Positions 8,995 through 15,152 of a DNA stretch of 38,454 nt are shown piece after piece (position 1 is the stretch's first letter; the number at the start of each line of letters is the position of its first letter). Position numbers and translations under genes: made by a program. The notes below the pieces were generated by a model. It was not told the origin of the DNA and did not search any database. It saw nothing but the letters and a program-made list of their open reading frames with translations. This DNA comes from a virus. The stretch is from the IMG/VR virus record IMGVR_UViG_3300046455_000123, positions 1-38,454 of that record, one strand, 5' to 3'.

Positions 8995-9906
8995 ATGCCC
9001 TTCAACGGCGCAGGCACATTCACGCTCGTCGCGGGAAACCCGGTTGTGACGGGTACCGTCATTAGCTCGACCGTCCAAAATAACACAATGTCGGACGTCG
9101 CAAACGGGCTCACGAATTGTCTCACGAAGGATGGGCAAAGCACTCCGACCGTGAGTATCCCAATGGGTGGTTTCACGATCAACAGTCTTGGTAATGCCGT
9201 CAATCCACAGGACGCGATGACGCTATCGCAGACGAAGGGGCGTTTGCTCAATGTGCAGCGTTTCACGGTCGCGGGCAGCTTCACCTACACGCCGACTGCC
9301 GGAACTAGCGCGGTCGTCGTTGAACTCGTGGGCGGCGGTGCTGGCGGCGGCGGCTGCGGTGCTACGAGTGCCACACAGGCAGCGGTGGCCGGTGGCGGCG
9401 GCGCTGGCTCGTATGCTCGCGGCCGGTTCACTTCAGCATTCTCCGGTATCACGGTAACGGTAGGGGCTGGCGGGAACGGAGGCGGTGCGGGTGCAAATCC
9501 TGGCATCGCAGGCGGGACGACGAGTTTCGGTGGCCTCATGTCGGCGCCAGGCGGCAACGCTGGTCCCGCCGGTACGGCTGCTGTCCCGCCTCTTTCCGGA
9601 TCTTCGTCGAACGTCTCCGGCACGCCGACCGGGGCCAATATCGTAAGCGGGAATGGTGCTTCGTCGAATGCTCCCGCCGCATCCTCGACAGCTAGTTTTA
9701 CCCCGTCGTCCGGAGCTTCTTCGGTATTCGGCGGTGGCGGCATTGCGTTTCCTTCCCCTGGCGGCGGTGGTCAGAACGCGGTGACGGTCGGAGCAGGCGG
9801 TGGCGGTGCTGCTTCTGGTCCTAGCCAACCTGGTTTCCCGGGAGGAGTCGGATTTACAGGGATCGCTATTATCTATGAATTCGGTACGGCTTCGACGGTC
9901 GCATAA
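8995..9906 (+). CDS. Glycine-rich tail fibre / adhesin-like protein
   Basis: The 303-aa protein has an AGGTGA ribosome site. Residues 1-85 (FNGAGTFTLVAGNPVVTGT ... NNTMSDVANGL) match the N-terminal virion-attachment part common to Burkholderia-type phage fibres. From about residue 95 onward FTVAGSFTYTPTAGTSAVVV begins a glycine-rich domain with GGGAGGGG, GGGGAG and GAGGGGAA blocks, like the poly-glycine sandwich tips of receptor-binding adhesins. It is presumably the host-range determinant, binding an outer-membrane receptor, and is followed by its likely assembly factor. Confidence 0.7.
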   Translation: MPFNGAGTFTLVAGNPVVTGTVISSTVQNNTMSDVANGLTNCLTKDGQSTPTVSIPMGGFTINSLGNAVNPQDAMTLSQTKGRLLNVQRFTVAGSFTYTPTAGTSAVVVELVGGGAGGGGCGATSATQAAVAGGGGAGSYARGRFTSAFSGITVTVGAGGNGGGAGANPGIAGGTTSFGGLMSAPGGNAGPAGTAAVPPLSGSSSNVSGTPTGANIVSGNGASSNAPAASSTASFTPSSGASSVFGGGGIAFPSPGGGGQNAVTVGAGGGGAASGPSQPGFPGGVGFTGIAIIYEFGTASTVA

Positions 9907-9915
9907 GGGGGAATG

Positions 9916-10305
9916 ATGAAAACATACGCACGCATTCAAGATAGTCTTGTCGCAGAACTGTTTTCGACTGACCTAGACATTGCCGAGTTATTCCATCCTG
10001 ATCTGATTTGGGTCGATATCACGGATGAAGCGAACGCACCGCAATGCGGTTGGAGTTATATCGATGGCGTGTTCTCAGAACCGGCAGGCCCGAGCGCAGA
10101 ATTTAAGTGGGGGCAGTGCCAGAGATTGGCACAAATTGCCCTAGACGAGTCGGATTTAACGATTCTCCGATGCTATGAGCGGTCAATACCTGTCCCTGCC
10201 GAGTGGGCGGCATACCGCACTTCGCTAAGAAGCGTGATCAGCGCGAAATCGGGAGATCCGGCTCAGCCTTTGCCAGCCCGGCCATCATATCCGGCCGGAA
10301 CGTGA
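9916..10305 (+). CDS. Putative tail fibre assembly protein
   Basis: This 129-aa protein follows the fibre gene by 9 bases. Two consecutive ATGs (9913 and 9916) follow AAGGGGGA; the second has the better spacing and is chosen. The N-terminus MKTYARIQDSLVAELFSTD and the C-terminal IPVPAEWAAYRTSLRSVIS ... LPARPSYPAGT are typical of fibre-assembly chaperones that sit beside the fibre gene in phages. It would help fold or trimerise the glycine-rich fibre. Its last 21 bp overlap the small leftward gene at 10285-10461. Confidence 0.6.
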   Translation: MKTYARIQDSLVAELFSTDLDIAELFHPDLIWVDITDEANAPQCGWSYIDGVFSEPAGPSAEFKWGQCQRLAQIALDESDLTILRCYERSIPVPAEWAAYRTSLRSVISAKSGDPAQPLPARPSYPAGT

Positions 10306-10461
10306 GCGGCGGCGCCAGTCTATTTCGCTTGTGCCCCATAAAAATAGGCCGGCACCGTATATCCACGCACTGTCTGTGTCAACGAAGCCAATAAAGATGG
10401 CTTTCAGAAGCATTAAGAGGCATACGGTTCCGGCCAATCGAACGGTTATCCGGACGTGCAA
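10285..10461 (-). CDS. Small membrane protein with TTG start, third gene of SGNH operon
   Basis: This 58-aa frame begins with TTG at 10461, 3 bases after the TGA of the SGNH hydrolase gene. AAAGGG inside the last hydrolase codons serves as the ribosome site. It reads as two hydrophobic segments (LAGTVCLLMLLKAIFIGFV, about 9-27, and SAWIYGAGLFLWGTS, about 31-45) ending in a basic tail (WRRRSRSGR). The composition, spacing and same-strand linkage argue for a real gene translated by coupling. Function is unknown; a membrane partner of the lipoprotein hydrolase is a guess. Confidence 0.5.
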   Translation of the reverse strand: MHVRITVRLAGTVCLLMLLKAIFIGFVDTDSAWIYGAGLFLWGTSEIDWRRRSRSGRI

Positions 10462-10464
10462 TTT

Positions 10465-11199
10465 TCAACCCTTTAGTTTATCGACCAGCGGGACGACGAC
10501 GCTCGACATTCTACCCGCTTCAATTTTGTATAGCTCAGCCTTCGGATGAGTACAGTCTGAAAGCATGTCCTTCCAGTTTGGCAGGGACTTGACGTATTCG
10601 TAATTGTCCACTAGCGGGATACTCTTTTCCGTGGCTATCTCGGCCATTGCTTGAGCGAATGTCCCAAGCACCGAATATTCTTCGTTGTTGAGTCCGGACA
10701 AGCAGACCGGGTTCGGTTGCTCAAATACGATGAGTTTCCCCGCTTGGGTCGCGGTATCGGCAATCATGCGGAGCGCGGCCTTGTAAGCGTCGATCCCTTC
10801 GGATGTCGCGAACGAGTCATTGATTCCGTAGTTCACGATGACGATTTGAGCCGATGAGTTAGCAACGGTCTGAATCCACGGCAAATGAACGCCGTCCGAG
10901 CCGTCTACAAGCTGAGGCGCTCGTGTTCCAGACACGCCCATGTTAGTGACTGTGACGCTCGACCCGTATTTCGATTGCAATTCTGCCTGCATCACGGACG
11001 GCTGATTGTCGGGCGAGACGCTAGACGGGAGGGTCGGTCCGTCAGGGTAGGTCAGGCCCGCCATTGTCGAGTCGCCGTAGGCTTCGATCAGAACGGGATT
11101 GGTAGGCGGGGCAGGGACTGCTGCAGATCCCTGCGCCTGCGGTTCACTCGATGATCCTCCTCCGCCGCCGCCACAAGCGGCGAGCGCGAGGGACAGCAT
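10465..11199 (-). CDS. SGNH/GDSL-family hydrolase, predicted lipoprotein
   Basis: This 244-aa protein starts at the ATG of a TAATG overlap with the HTH gene. It contains all SGNH blocks: GDS at 42-44 (nucleophile Ser44), the block II Gly in NMGVSG at about 86-91, GIND at 125-128 (Asn127), and DCTHP at 215-219 (Asp215, His218). Such enzymes cleave or transfer O-acetyl and other ester groups on polysaccharides or lipids. LAAC at residues 6-9 is a lipobox followed by a Gly/Ser/Pro tether, so the product should be membrane-anchored outside the cytoplasm. The signal peptide is unusually short with this start. A longer in-frame opening to 11478 exists, but its N-terminus reads as a shadow of the HTH gene. 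Confidence 0.75.
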   Translation of the reverse strand: MLSLALAACGGGGGGSSSEPQAQGSAAVPAPPTNPVLIEAYGDSTMAGLTYPDGPTLPSSVSPDNQPSVMQAELQSKYGSSVTVTNMGVSGTRAPQLVDGSDGVHLPWIQTVANSSAQIVIVNYGINDSFATSEGIDAYKAALRMIADTATQAGKLIVFEQPNPVCLSGLNNEEYSVLGTFAQAMAEIATEKSIPLVDNYEYVKSLPNWKDMLSDCTHPKAELYKIEAGRMSSVVVPLVDKLKG

Positions 11200-11468
11200 T
11201 ATGACAGCGGCAACACGATTTCGATTTGAGCTCCCGCTTCCCGCATTCGGTCGAGCACTCTTTCGATTTCTTTGGGCGTCAGTTCCAGAAGCGCCATCGC
11301 AAAGAATAGCGTCTGTGCACTGACGGCACGCTCCCCGCCTGCATATTTGCGCCAGGTGCGCGCTTCTTCCGAGCCGAACAGTTCCGCCATCTTGGAGCTG
11401 CTCAGCTTGAGACGTTCCTTCAGCTTGGCGAGTGAATCCGGCGAAGGAGGCGAATAGAGAATAGCCAT
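11199..11468 (-). CDS. Small HTH-like regulator of the SGNH operon
   Basis: This 89-aa protein (MAILYSPPSPDSLAKLKERL ... MAELFGSEEARTWRKYAGGE) belongs to a family of small helix-turn-helix-like proteins common in Burkholderiales prophages. The helix-turn-helix spans about residues 14-50. It is the first gene of a leftward operon, overlapping the hydrolase start by TAATG. Directly upstream is a sigma70 promoter whose spacer is a perfect palindrome, which suggests autorepression. The ATG at 11468 is 20 bases from an AAAGGA site. A nearer ATG at 11478 is in the frame of the hydrolase, so the true start is somewhat uncertain. Confidence 0.65.
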   Translation of the reverse strand: MAILYSPPSPDSLAKLKERLKLSSSKMAELFGSEEARTWRKYAGGERAVSAQTLFFAMALLELTPKEIERVLDRMREAGAQIEIVLPLS

Positions 11469-11535
11469 AGCGCGCCATGATGGTTCATTCCTTTCGGAGA
11501 GGTGGGCCGCGCGGTATGCGCTGCCAGCGGGATTA

Positions 11536-11564
11536 AAGATACGGCCCATTGGGCCGCATGTCAA
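11536..11564 (-). promoter_or_regulatory. Sigma70 promoter of SGNH operon with operator in spacer
   Basis: Reading leftward: -35 TTGACA (11564-11559), a 17-bp spacer, then -10 TATCTT (11541-11536). This is near consensus and about 70 bp upstream of the HTH gene start. The spacer contains the perfect dyad CGGCCCA-T-TGGGCCG at 11542-11556, ideally placed for a repressor to block RNA polymerase. Confidence 0.75.
11542..11556. promoter_or_regulatory. Palindromic operator candidate
   Basis: A 7-bp perfect inverted repeat with a single central base fills most of the spacer between the -35 and -10 boxes of the leftward promoter. Its likely ligand is the HTH protein encoded immediately downstream. 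This is inference from position. Confidence 0.6.
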
Positions 11565-11590
11565 GCTTCACTCACAACGATTTGACCAAC

Positions 11591-11613
11591 AGCCGCCAAT
11601 GAGCGGCTTTTTT
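11591..11613 (+). terminator. Rho-independent terminator before lysis genes
   Basis: Stem AGCCGC (11591-11596) and GCGGCT (11603-11608) with loop CAATGA, followed by a T run to 11613, gives a rightward terminator only 15 bases before the holin ATG. It could stop stray rightward transcription from reaching the lysis genes unless an antiterminator is present. Confidence 0.7.
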
Positions 11614-11628
11614 GTTTTCGGGGCCTTT

Positions 11629-11805
11629 ATGAACGATCTAGCAGCCAGCGTGGCAAAGGTAGCGCCTCCGGTCGGCGCCAATTATTGGCTGTGGCTTTCG
11701 AGTCACGACATCAATTGGTGGGTAGCCATTTTTACGATCGCGTACATCTGCTTGCAGGCTTTCTTCCTGATCAAAAATAAGGGCCGGAAAGGGAGCGATG
11801 ATTGA
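11629..11805 (+). CDS. Holin, single transmembrane segment, T7-like
   Basis: This 58-aa protein has one membrane span at about residues 29-49 (NWWVAIFTIAYICLQAFFLI) and a basic C-terminus. The pattern VAPPV ... W ... TIAYI-LQ-FFLI is that of the small class II/T7-type holins. It is followed directly by the endolysin gene (TGATG overlap), then Rz and Rz1. It would depolarise or perforate the inner membrane and time lysis. With a SAR endolysin a pinholin mode is possible. ATG 11629 is preferred over 11599, which lies inside the terminator hairpin. Confidence 0.75.
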   Translation: MNDLAASVAKVAPPVGANYWLWLSSHDINWWVAIFTIAYICLQAFFLIKNKGRKGSDD

Positions 11806-12302
11806 TGGCACGTCCCGGAAAGAAATCACTGGCTGTTGTTGTCGGCACAGTTGTCGCATCAATGGCTATTTCGTTCACGTCCTCGCGCGAGGGTGTTTCA
11901 CTGAAGCCGTATGACGATCGTTTGGCGGGGCACGTTCAGACCGTGTGCTTTGGCGAAACCAATGTCGAAATGCGCCGGTACACACTCGATGAGTGCAAGG
12001 ACATGCTGAGTGAAAGCCTTGGCGGATACGCGATGGAAGTTCGCCGCCTGACGCCTGGGTTCGACGATCTGACGGACGGGCAGAAGGTCGCGCTCATCGA
12101 TATTTCCTACAACATGGGAATGGCGAACTACAAGACATCCACGTTGCGGAAGCGGTTCATTGCTCGCGATCTTCCGGCCGCCTGCGACGAATTTCTGAAA
12201 TGGAAGTACGTCCGCGGCAAAGACTGCTCTGTCGCGTCGAGTCAGTGTTCCGGGATCTGGACGCGCCGGCAGCTTGAGCGCGCAGCTTGCAGGGGGGGAT
12301 AG
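11805..12302 (+). CDS. SAR-type endolysin, glycoside hydrolase 24 lysozyme
   Basis: This 165-aa lysozyme hydrolyses peptidoglycan. Residues about 8-25 (SLAVVVGTVVASMAISFT) are a weakly hydrophobic, Gly/Ala/Ser-rich signal-anchor-release segment after basic residues. This explains export without a full-size holin hole. The catalytic Glu29 lies in SREG, followed by Asp37/38 in PYDD and Thr46 in QTVCFG, the E-D-T arrangement of T4-type lysozymes. ISYNMG at 100-105 and the C-terminal WTRRQLERAAC are typical. A TTG at 11802 is an alternative start. AAAGGGAG lies 10 bases upstream of the ATG. Confidence 0.85.
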   Translation: MARPGKKSLAVVVGTVVASMAISFTSSREGVSLKPYDDRLAGHVQTVCFGETNVEMRRYTLDECKDMLSESLGGYAMEVRRLTPGFDDLTDGQKVALIDISYNMGMANYKTSTLRKRFIARDLPAACDEFLKWKYVRGKDCSVASSQCSGIWTRRQLERAACRGG

Positions 12303-12815
12303 ATGAGTCCGTATTTATTGACAGGGATCGCAGCCGGCGCCGTTGGCCTCGCGCTCGGCTTCGGCACAGCACACACCATCGACGGCCAAGCATTGGCTCG
12401 AGAACAGGCTGCAAACGCAGCTTTCATCGCCAAGATCAACGCAGCGTCAGCCAAGGCGCTTTCGTCGTCGCTTGCCAAGCAACAAGCGGCGGAAAGCGAC
12501 GTATCAGCGATAGAGCAGAAATTCAACGATGAGGTATCGAAACATGCGTCTGATTCACTTGATTACCGTGCTCGGCTCGCTGCTGGCACTGACCGCGTGC
12601 GCGTCCGGGTCACAGGTTGTTCTCCCGCCTCCGCAAGTGAAGGCGCCTCCTCCGCCGGCAGCGCTGATGATTCCGCCGCCTACGGCTACATCTACGGACC
12701 GACTGCGAGCGGCATTTTCCAAGTAGCGGCAGACGATCAGACGGAAATCGACAAGCTGACGGCGCTTCAGACGTATGTGCGCGCGATGCAGGAGCAGGGT
12801 TTCGTCGGTCGGTAG
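12303..12815 (+). CDS. Rz: Rz-like inner-membrane spanin (i-spanin)
   Basis: This 170-aa protein begins directly after the endolysin TAG with an AGGGGGGGA ribosome site. It has an N-terminal membrane anchor (LLTGIAAGAVGLALGFGTA), followed by an Ala/Lys/Glu-rich coiled-coil periplasmic region (about 30-90). A second gene in another frame is embedded within it, the hallmark of Rz/Rz1 spanin pairs. The pair bridges the envelope and fuses inner and outer membranes at the end of lysis. Confidence 0.8.
   Translation: MSPYLLTGIAAGAVGLALGFGTAHTIDGQALAREQAANAAFIAKINAASAKALSSSLAKQQAAESDVSAIEQKFNDEVSKHASDSLDYRARLAAGTDRVRVRVTGCSPASASEGASSAGSADDSAAYGYIYGPTASGIFQVAADDQTEIDKLTALQTYVRAMQEQGFVGR
12544..12726 (+). 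CDS. Rz1: Rz1-like outer-membrane spanin lipoprotein, embedded in Rz
   Basis: This 60-aa frame lies entirely inside the Rz gene. It has a lipoprotein signal (MRLIHLITVLGSLLALTAC, lipobox LTAC) and a proline-rich mature part (LPPPQVKAPPPPAALMIPPP), as in known o-spanins. A GAGGT site precedes the ATG. It would be lipid-anchored in the outer membrane and bind Rz across the periplasm. Confidence 0.85.
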   Translation: MRLIHLITVLGSLLALTACASGSQVVLPPPQVKAPPPPAALMIPPPTATSTDRLRAAFSK

Positions 12816-12862
12816 GTGCTCAAAAATTAAGCGTCTGGAATAGCGTTGTAAGTCTTTGATTT

Positions 12863-12917
12863 TGCTAGTGCAGCCTTGTGCATTTATGGCCCCCGAACAG
12901 GAGCACAAAAACTAGCA
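12863..12917. repeat. Nested inverted repeats near int
   Basis: The outer arms TGCTAGT (12863-12869) and ACTAGCA (12911-12917) enclose inner arms TTGTGC (12876-12881) and GCACAA (12903-12908). No T run follows, so a terminator is unlikely. These could be recombinase or accessory-factor sites. Confidence 0.55.
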
Positions 12918-12957
12918 TAACTTGTTGATTCGATTGACGAAAATAGCGTTTTTCAAG

Positions 12958-12976
12958 CATTACCTGCGAGGTAATG
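12958..12976. repeat. Perfect 8-bp inverted repeat, 3-bp loop
   Basis: CATTACCT and AGGTAATG are separated by GCG. This lies between the nested dyads and the integrase gene. With no T run on either strand, it is better read as a protein-binding or recombination site than a terminator. Confidence 0.6.
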
Positions 12977-13032
12977 AACACCCTTGCTGCGTAAGGCTCT
13001 CCGCTTATTCGTCGCGAAAAAATCTACAATTC

Positions 13033-14145
13033 TCATCCTGTCAGCTTCACTTCAGTCCACTCCGCACCGCGCGTGTCGCGGTACATCGCGGTCATGTTTG
13101 CCGACTTGTGACCGAGAATCGCCTGCGCGAAATCCTCTCCGTGTTGCTCCGTGTAGAGCCGGGCCGCCAAGCTTCGCAGCTCGTGAAAACTCGGCGCCGT
13201 CCGGCCTTCCTCCCACGTTATCTTCGCCTTCTCGCGCACCTTCTGAAATGCCTTGGTCAGCGCGTCTTTGCCGACCGGATCGCCCGGCTTTCTGATCAGA
13301 AGAGGCCGGTTGTGGTGCAGCATCCACTTCGATACTGCGTTATCGCGGCACCGCTTCACGACGTCATCCAATGACAGGCCGATCGCGTCAAGCCGGACAG
13401 TGACCGGGATCCGGAGTTTGACCTTGGTCTTCTCCTGGCTGACGAACAGAAACCCATCCTTCACATCGCCGAACTGCATGTTCGCGACGTCCTCCCGGCG
13501 CTGCGTCGTCACCATGGCGAGTTCGATACTGCGCGCGATCCATGGGTCCATCGTCAGCGCCGCTTCGTATACGGTGTGGAACTGCTCCAATGTCAGGCGC
13601 GATCGCTCGACCTCGAAATCGGGGACGCGCGTCACCTTGACCGGGTTCGTCCCGTTATCGATCAGGCCTTTTATCTCGGCTTCCCTGAACATATCAAGTA
13701 GAGTTTTCCGAACCAGTACGGCCATCTGCGGCTTGCGGCGCTCGACAGAGGAAATGAATTCTGCGACTTCCTCCGTCCGTATGGATCGAAGGTTCTTCGC
13801 CAGAAACGGGCACTTTCGAGCCGCACGAATTCCGGCCTGAACCGTTTTCATCGTGGCGTCGGTAGGCTTCCGTGTTTCCTTGTAGATCGTCTCATACTCG
13901 CTGGTCCATGTATCCAGAGTTTTCCCTTCCGGTTCGAGTAGCTTCTGCGCCAACGACCGAATTCCGCGTCGCTGTTCGACAGCAAGATTTGCGGCGCGCG
14001 CCTCTATAAAAGCGCGCTCCCGATCCCGACCAAGCCCATGATTTTTCTTCGTGTCAGGGTCGCGCCAATAGAAATAGCCCGCGCCGTTCTGATTGAGACG
14101 TGCCGGCCAGTTGCGCCTTTTTGCTTCTCTTCTACGCGCTGCCAC
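13033..14145 (-). CDS. int: Tyrosine-family integrase
   Basis: This 370-aa site-specific recombinase catalyses integration and excision between attP and attB. The N-terminus (about 10-65) is a lambda-Int-like arm-binding domain (GAGYFYWRDPDTKKNHGLGR), followed by a SAM-like core-binding domain (about 75-165). The catalytic domain shows TTQRRED (Arg216), Lys near 241, HELR (His321, Arg324), LGHKSANMT (His346) and Tyr355 in AMYRD. The GTG start at 14145 has GGAGG seven bases upstream. It is the last gene of the leftward early operon and overlaps the xis gene by 14 bp, as in lambda. Confidence 0.92.
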   Translation of the reverse strand: MAARRREAKRRNWPARLNQNGAGYFYWRDPDTKKNHGLGRDRERAFIEARAANLAVEQRRGIRSLAQKLLEPEGKTLDTWTSEYETIYKETRKPTDATMKTVQAGIRAARKCPFLAKNLRSIRTEEVAEFISSVERRKPQMAVLVRKTLLDMFREAEIKGLIDNGTNPVKVTRVPDFEVERSRLTLEQFHTVYEAALTMDPWIARSIELAMVTTQRREDVANMQFGDVKDGFLFVSQEKTKVKLRIPVTVRLDAIGLSLDDVVKRCRDNAVSKWMLHHNRPLLIRKPGDPVGKDALTKAFQKVREKAKITWEEGRTAPSFHELRSLAARLYTEQHGEDFAQAILGHKSANMTAMYRDTRGAEWTEVKLTG

Positions 14146-14341
14146 TACGGAACCTCCGGTTCATCTCGCCCGCGTCATCGCAATAGATTGCGTCCGGTTC
14201 AACGAAATAGCGTCCCCCACATTTTATGGGCCTTGGGATTATCCTCCCGTTCCGCCTCCAGTTGAGAAGGGTATTTCGGTGCGGTTTCTTACTCCCGAAG
14301 ATCAGTTCCGCCCACTGTTCTAGAGTGATCAGCTTTCCCAT
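14132..14341 (-). CDS. xis: Excisionase
   Basis: This 69-aa protein (TLEQWAELIF ... HRNTLLNWRRNGRIIPRPIK ... YFVEPDAIY) has the winged-helix pattern of lambda-type Xis: an N-terminal TLxEW start, an N-T-L-x-x-W recognition helix and a P-x-P-x-K wing. It directs the integrase to excision by bending attachment-site DNA. It overlaps int by 14 bp and follows the previous stop directly, so both are made from the left early transcript. Confidence 0.8.
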   Translation of the reverse strand: MGKLITLEQWAELIFGSKKPHRNTLLNWRRNGRIIPRPIKCGGRYFVEPDAIYCDDAGEMNRRFRSGSA

Positions 14342-14701
14342 CTACGCACCTTCCTTGTTAGCCTGCAATTCCGCGAGTTCTAGCCGGCGTTCGACCTTAT
14401 ACGCGGCGACCCATGCGCTCGCCGTCCATGGGTTCCCGAGCTCGCCCGTGATCTTGCGCCGTGTGTTCATTGCTCCCGCCTGGCGCCACGTGATCTCGAC
14501 TGCGCCAGCTGCGATCGCGAGCGCTTTCTTGCTCAGCGCGATGTCGTAATGGCTCGAATGCCGCGGCGGCGCCTGCCACCACTTGCGCTCGACGCCGATC
14601 TTGTCGGCCATCGCGTGCAATTCCTCGTCGGTGTCGGCCAGCATGTGACACATCTTCATGCGGCCGTACGCGGCGTTCATGTCGTCGACGTAGACCGTCA
14701 T
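14342..14701 (-). CDS. DUF4031 domain protein
   Basis: This 119-aa protein (MTVYVDDMNAAYGRMKMCHM ... TDEELHAMADKIGV ... HYDIALSKKALAIAAGAVEI) matches the DUF4031 family found in phages and bacteria. Its conserved Y-V-D-D, H, and H-Y-D-I residues hint at a metal- or nucleotide-binding fold. The biochemical function is not known to me. It overlaps its upstream neighbour by ATGA and stops directly before the xis start. Confidence 0.75.
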   Translation of the reverse strand: MTVYVDDMNAAYGRMKMCHMLADTDEELHAMADKIGVERKWWQAPPRHSSHYDIALSKKALAIAAGAVEITWRQAGAMNTRRKITGELGNPWTASAWVAAYKVERRLELAELQANKEGA

Positions 14702-14937
14702 TCGGCCACCGCCGCTTTCTTGTCACGCGCGATAATGTCCGTGCAGCTTTGGTGGCCACAGCAACACTCGTCAGGCATGCCATTGGGGAACGACTGGCAG
14801 CAGTCGGCGCAGATCCACCCGCATTCACCACGGGCCGCGCGCAACGTCCACTCGTTCGTAACCTTGTTCATGTGATCGATCAGTGCTTCGGTGGGCGCGC
14901 CTACAACGACGCTCGGAAAACTTACCTTGTCGCTCAT
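14698..14937 (-). CDS. Cys-rich hypothetical protein
   Basis: This 79-aa protein has ATGA overlaps on both sides. The second half contains a cysteine cluster (CGWICADCCQSF ... ECCCGHQSC) that probably binds one or two zinc ions. Such small zinc-ribbon-like proteins are frequent in phage early operons, sometimes as modifiers of host proteins. No function can be assigned. Confidence 0.65.
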   Translation of the reverse strand: MSDKVSFPSVVVGAPTEALIDHMNKVTNEWTLRAARGECGWICADCCQSFPNGMPDECCCGHQSCTDIIARDKKAAVAE

Positions 14938-15152
14938 TCCGCCACCCCCTTAGCCTGCAATGCCGCGTCGATAGCGGCGCGAGCGATCACCGGTGGAACG
15001 CCGTCATGTGCTGCGTATATCCGTGCACAGACAGCTTCGTTCATGCAGATTGGAATTCCGCCGTCTGCACCGTGGCAGGTACCCGTTACCGGGAATCCGT
15101 TCTTGCACGTTGAGTTGGCCTGCAATGCAGAGCAGCGTTCGCGTTCAGTCAT
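14934..15152 (-). CDS. Hypothetical protein
   Basis: This 72-aa protein starts at the ATG that overlaps the stop of the upstream gene (ATGA), with AGGGGAA just before it. It contains five cysteines (CSAL, STCKNG, TGTCHGAD, IPICMNE, AVCARI) and a C-terminal helix (IARAAIDAALQAKG). The first codons (MTERE) nearly repeat those of the neighbouring 281-aa gene. Function is unknown. Confidence 0.6.
   Translation of the reverse strand: MTERERCSALQANSTCKNGFPVTGTCHGADGGIPICMNEAVCARIYAAHDGVPPVIARAAIDAALQAKGVAE

Larger units (their letters stand above)
12816..13032. other. Probable attP region
   Basis: This 217-bp AT-richer stretch between the last lysis gene and the end of the integrase gene is where lambda-like phages keep attP. 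It holds no convincing gene. Two nested dyads occur at 12863-12917 (TGCTAGT/ACTAGCA outside TTGTGC/GCACAA), and a perfect hairpin CATTACCT-gcg-AGGTAATG is at 12958-12976. The core cannot be fixed without a bacterial attachment site for comparison, and no obvious tRNA 3' end is recognised. Confidence 0.6.

Noticed and set aside
10465-11478. A single 337-codon leftward frame covering the SGNH hydrolase with a 93-residue extension.
   Set aside because: The extension is the out-of-frame shadow of the HTH gene, which fits a known family; the hydrolase ATG overlaps the HTH stop. The ribosome site near 11478 keeps some doubt.
12984-13840. Rightward frames opposite int.
   Set aside because: They are antisense shadows of the integrase, which has all catalytic residues in the other direction.
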